Assembly (NCBI GenBank): GCA_963969595.1 | Contig: OZ018410.1 | Location: forward strand, 30,260,913 to 30,324,912 | DNA: 64,000 bases | Reading direction: 5' to 3' | From: Neckera pumila | Taxonomy: Eukaryota; Streptophyta; Bryopsida; Hypnales; Neckeraceae | Shown here: one piece after another, positions 62,426 through 64,000 of the stretch | Layout of the letters: every line of letters begins with the position of its first letter | Numbering within the stretch: the stretch's first letter is position 1 | Translations under genes and position numbers: made by a program | The notes under the pieces: model-generated | The model's database searches: none | What the model saw: the letters and a program-made list of their open reading frames with translations, nothing else | What the model was told of the DNA's origin: nothing

Positions 62426-62429
62426 TTAA

Positions 62430-63793
62430 GAAACTCCCTCCTAATGTTCCAAAGTTCCCTTAAGGGACAAACAAGAATTAGGATAGGCTTGTACGATCTC
62501 AACTCTTTGGCAAAACATTTTGAAATTTTTTTACAAGATAGAAAATCTAATTAGCTTGGAAATATAATTTTTGTTTCAATCGGACTCTAGAAGCAAAAGT
62601 TATGCCATCTTAATTTCAAAATAGAGTTCTTCAAGCATCACAAAAAATTTCACAAAAACCTCAAAAACTTTTTTTAAATTTTATTTTGCATAGAATTTTT
62701 TTTGTTTATATAGAAAGATTTGATTCATTCCATCTAGACTTGCAATGAGAAAATTATAGAGATTCTTGTTTATCAAGCAATCAAAAAATAACTGATAATT
62801 AGGATTCATTTTGAACTCAATTTCAAATTATTCAAAAATAAAGTTTGACATGTTTTAGTTTGCAGATGGAACAATCTCACCTTTGGGATTAGTGTATTTC
62901 AATTCCATCTCAAAGCTATTAAGGATTTTGTTTATCCTTTCAACTTATCCTTGTTTCTATTTAATAGCTTCAAAAAAAATAAAAATAAAGTTTTTTTGTT
63001 GAGTTTTTTTCCTAAATCCTCAACTCAATTCTACAACATAAACTATTAGAAATTCAAAAATTTTGGTGCAAAAAATTTAAGTTAAAAAGATTCAAAGTCT
63101 TATAATCTAATCACGCAAAGTGCCCAAAGTTTCATTTTCTTCACTTTTGAATTTTTAACTAAAGATTTATTAGACGACTTTGGGCTCTTTGATAGCTTGG
63201 CAAGCTCTTTTTACTTCAAATAATAAATTCTTTTAATGAGATTTTTAGGATAGTTCCTAACCATCATGCTCTATACGTAAAGCTTTATTTCATTCATTCA
63301 AATAAATATTGCCCAAGTTGTACAGACTTACATGATTTTGATGTCAAAGCGGGTATCTAAAAATACATTTTTTTCTGAACAAAAATATTTCATTTGATTG
63401 GATTGATTGAAACCTATATTTAAAAATCTTACTATCCTATTCCAAATAATGAGATGAAAGTTACAAGGACTTTTTTACAAGCAATGTAGAAAACAAACAT
63501 AGTTTATTTTATAAGTCATTTTTGACCTCAGTTAGAAGAATTTTCAAATTAGAAAAACAAAATTGGCTATGGATTTCTCTATAGAATTTTTTTACCATTG
63601 GAATCAACAAATCTTGATTTCATTCCAAAGTTATTAGTGATTTAGATTTTTCTATCATTATGTATTGTCCCATATTTAGTAACTTATTTTTAAATGAAAA
63701 TGAGATTATTGTTCTATTAAATTATTTTTCATGTGTTTTCAACCCGATTTCTAACAAGCGGACTTATATACACAAATACATGTGTTGTTGTAT
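62430..63793. other. gene-free AT-rich DNA with MITE-related pieces
   Basis: CAATCTCACCTTTGGGATTAG near 62870 matches the complement of the extra block of the MITE at 38929-39851 (CTAATTCCAATGGTGAGATTG). Other parts are AT-rich with long T runs. No gene is supported. Confidence 0.35.
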
Positions 63794-63797
63794 TTAA

Positions 63798-64000
63798 CCT
63801 CAAAAGGACCAAGTATTTGTTTAACGTATGCAAGAAATCTTAAATAGGTTGACTTCCTATAAAGTCAATTTTGGTCAGATGATCATGAAATTTTGAAAAA
63901 ATATATAAATATGTACTCCTTAGTAAAAAATTTAATTTTTTCTTGATTAAGTGTCTAGATCAAAAGTTATGTTGTCTTGCCTTGTTTGGCTAGTCTGGGC
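63798..64000. mobile_element. left end of a further TTAA MITE, cut by the window edge
   Basis: Starts CCTCAAAAGGACCAAG directly after TTAA (63794-63797), resembling the left end of the copy at 40428 (CCCCTAAAGGACCAAC). ATCAAAAGTTATGTTG near 63959 also recalls that copy's interior. The right end is outside the window. Confidence 0.4.

Overview
The window looks like transposon-rich nuclear DNA of a plant. The only intact host gene I can support is a 12-exon, minus-strand gene for the U1 snRNP-associated splicing factor PRP39 (51832-58106). It has clean GT-AG introns of about 60-830 bp. The rest is AT-rich and consists mostly of broken mobile elements. Plant-type CACTA, MULE-like and hAT-like transposase remnants, and a BED-finger-like multicopy family I associate with non-seed plants, suggest an early-diverging plant (bryophyte, lycophyte or streptophyte alga). 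That placement is an inference of low confidence.

Left part. At 1-1778 lies the 5' part of a decayed BED-like zinc-finger gene on the minus strand. From 2658 to 24540 I read one very large CACTA (En/Spm) element. Its terminal inverted repeats match at both ends. A broken TnpA-like gene runs leftward (12073 to about 5.7 kb) and a broken TNP2 transposase gene runs rightward (17955-23773). Two other elements are nested in it: a CCGG-dense element A (about 6.91-10.44 kb, in a TnpA intron) and a TIR element (19630-21079, in a TNP2 exon).

Middle part. From 24541 to about 36.16 kb lie pieces of one decayed MULE-like transposase gene on the plus strand, ending in a SWIM zinc finger. It is interrupted by a 222-bp CACTA MITE with a perfect 3-bp target duplication, by an 891-bp CACTA-like non-autonomous element, and by element B (31083-34253, flanked by GTACT). 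Element B is a diverged relative of A. Both code for the same unusual coiled-coil protein, which faintly resembles the 'putative plant transposon protein' (Transposase_32-like) family, and both carry several in-frame stops that look like C-to-T decay at CG or CHG sites.

From 38.9 to 44.2 kb there are two MITEs flanked by TTAA with CCCCTAAAG-type ends (piggyBac-like), a pyrimidine-rich low-complexity tract, and a second, longer copy of the TIR element seen inside the CACTA transposase. Tandem repeats of about 45 and 95 bp follow. A hAT transposase remnant lies at 49.4-49.85 kb.

Right part. PRP39 is followed on the right (upstream of its start) by gene-free AT-rich DNA. This holds a 65-bp tandem duplication, a 167-bp near-palindrome, another fragment of the MULE-like family (about 60.34-60.84 kb), and a cluster of nested TTAA/CCCCTAAAG elements running to the window end.

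No tRNA, rRNA, CRISPR array or bacterial-type operon was seen. All protein assignments come from reading motifs by eye; no database search was run.
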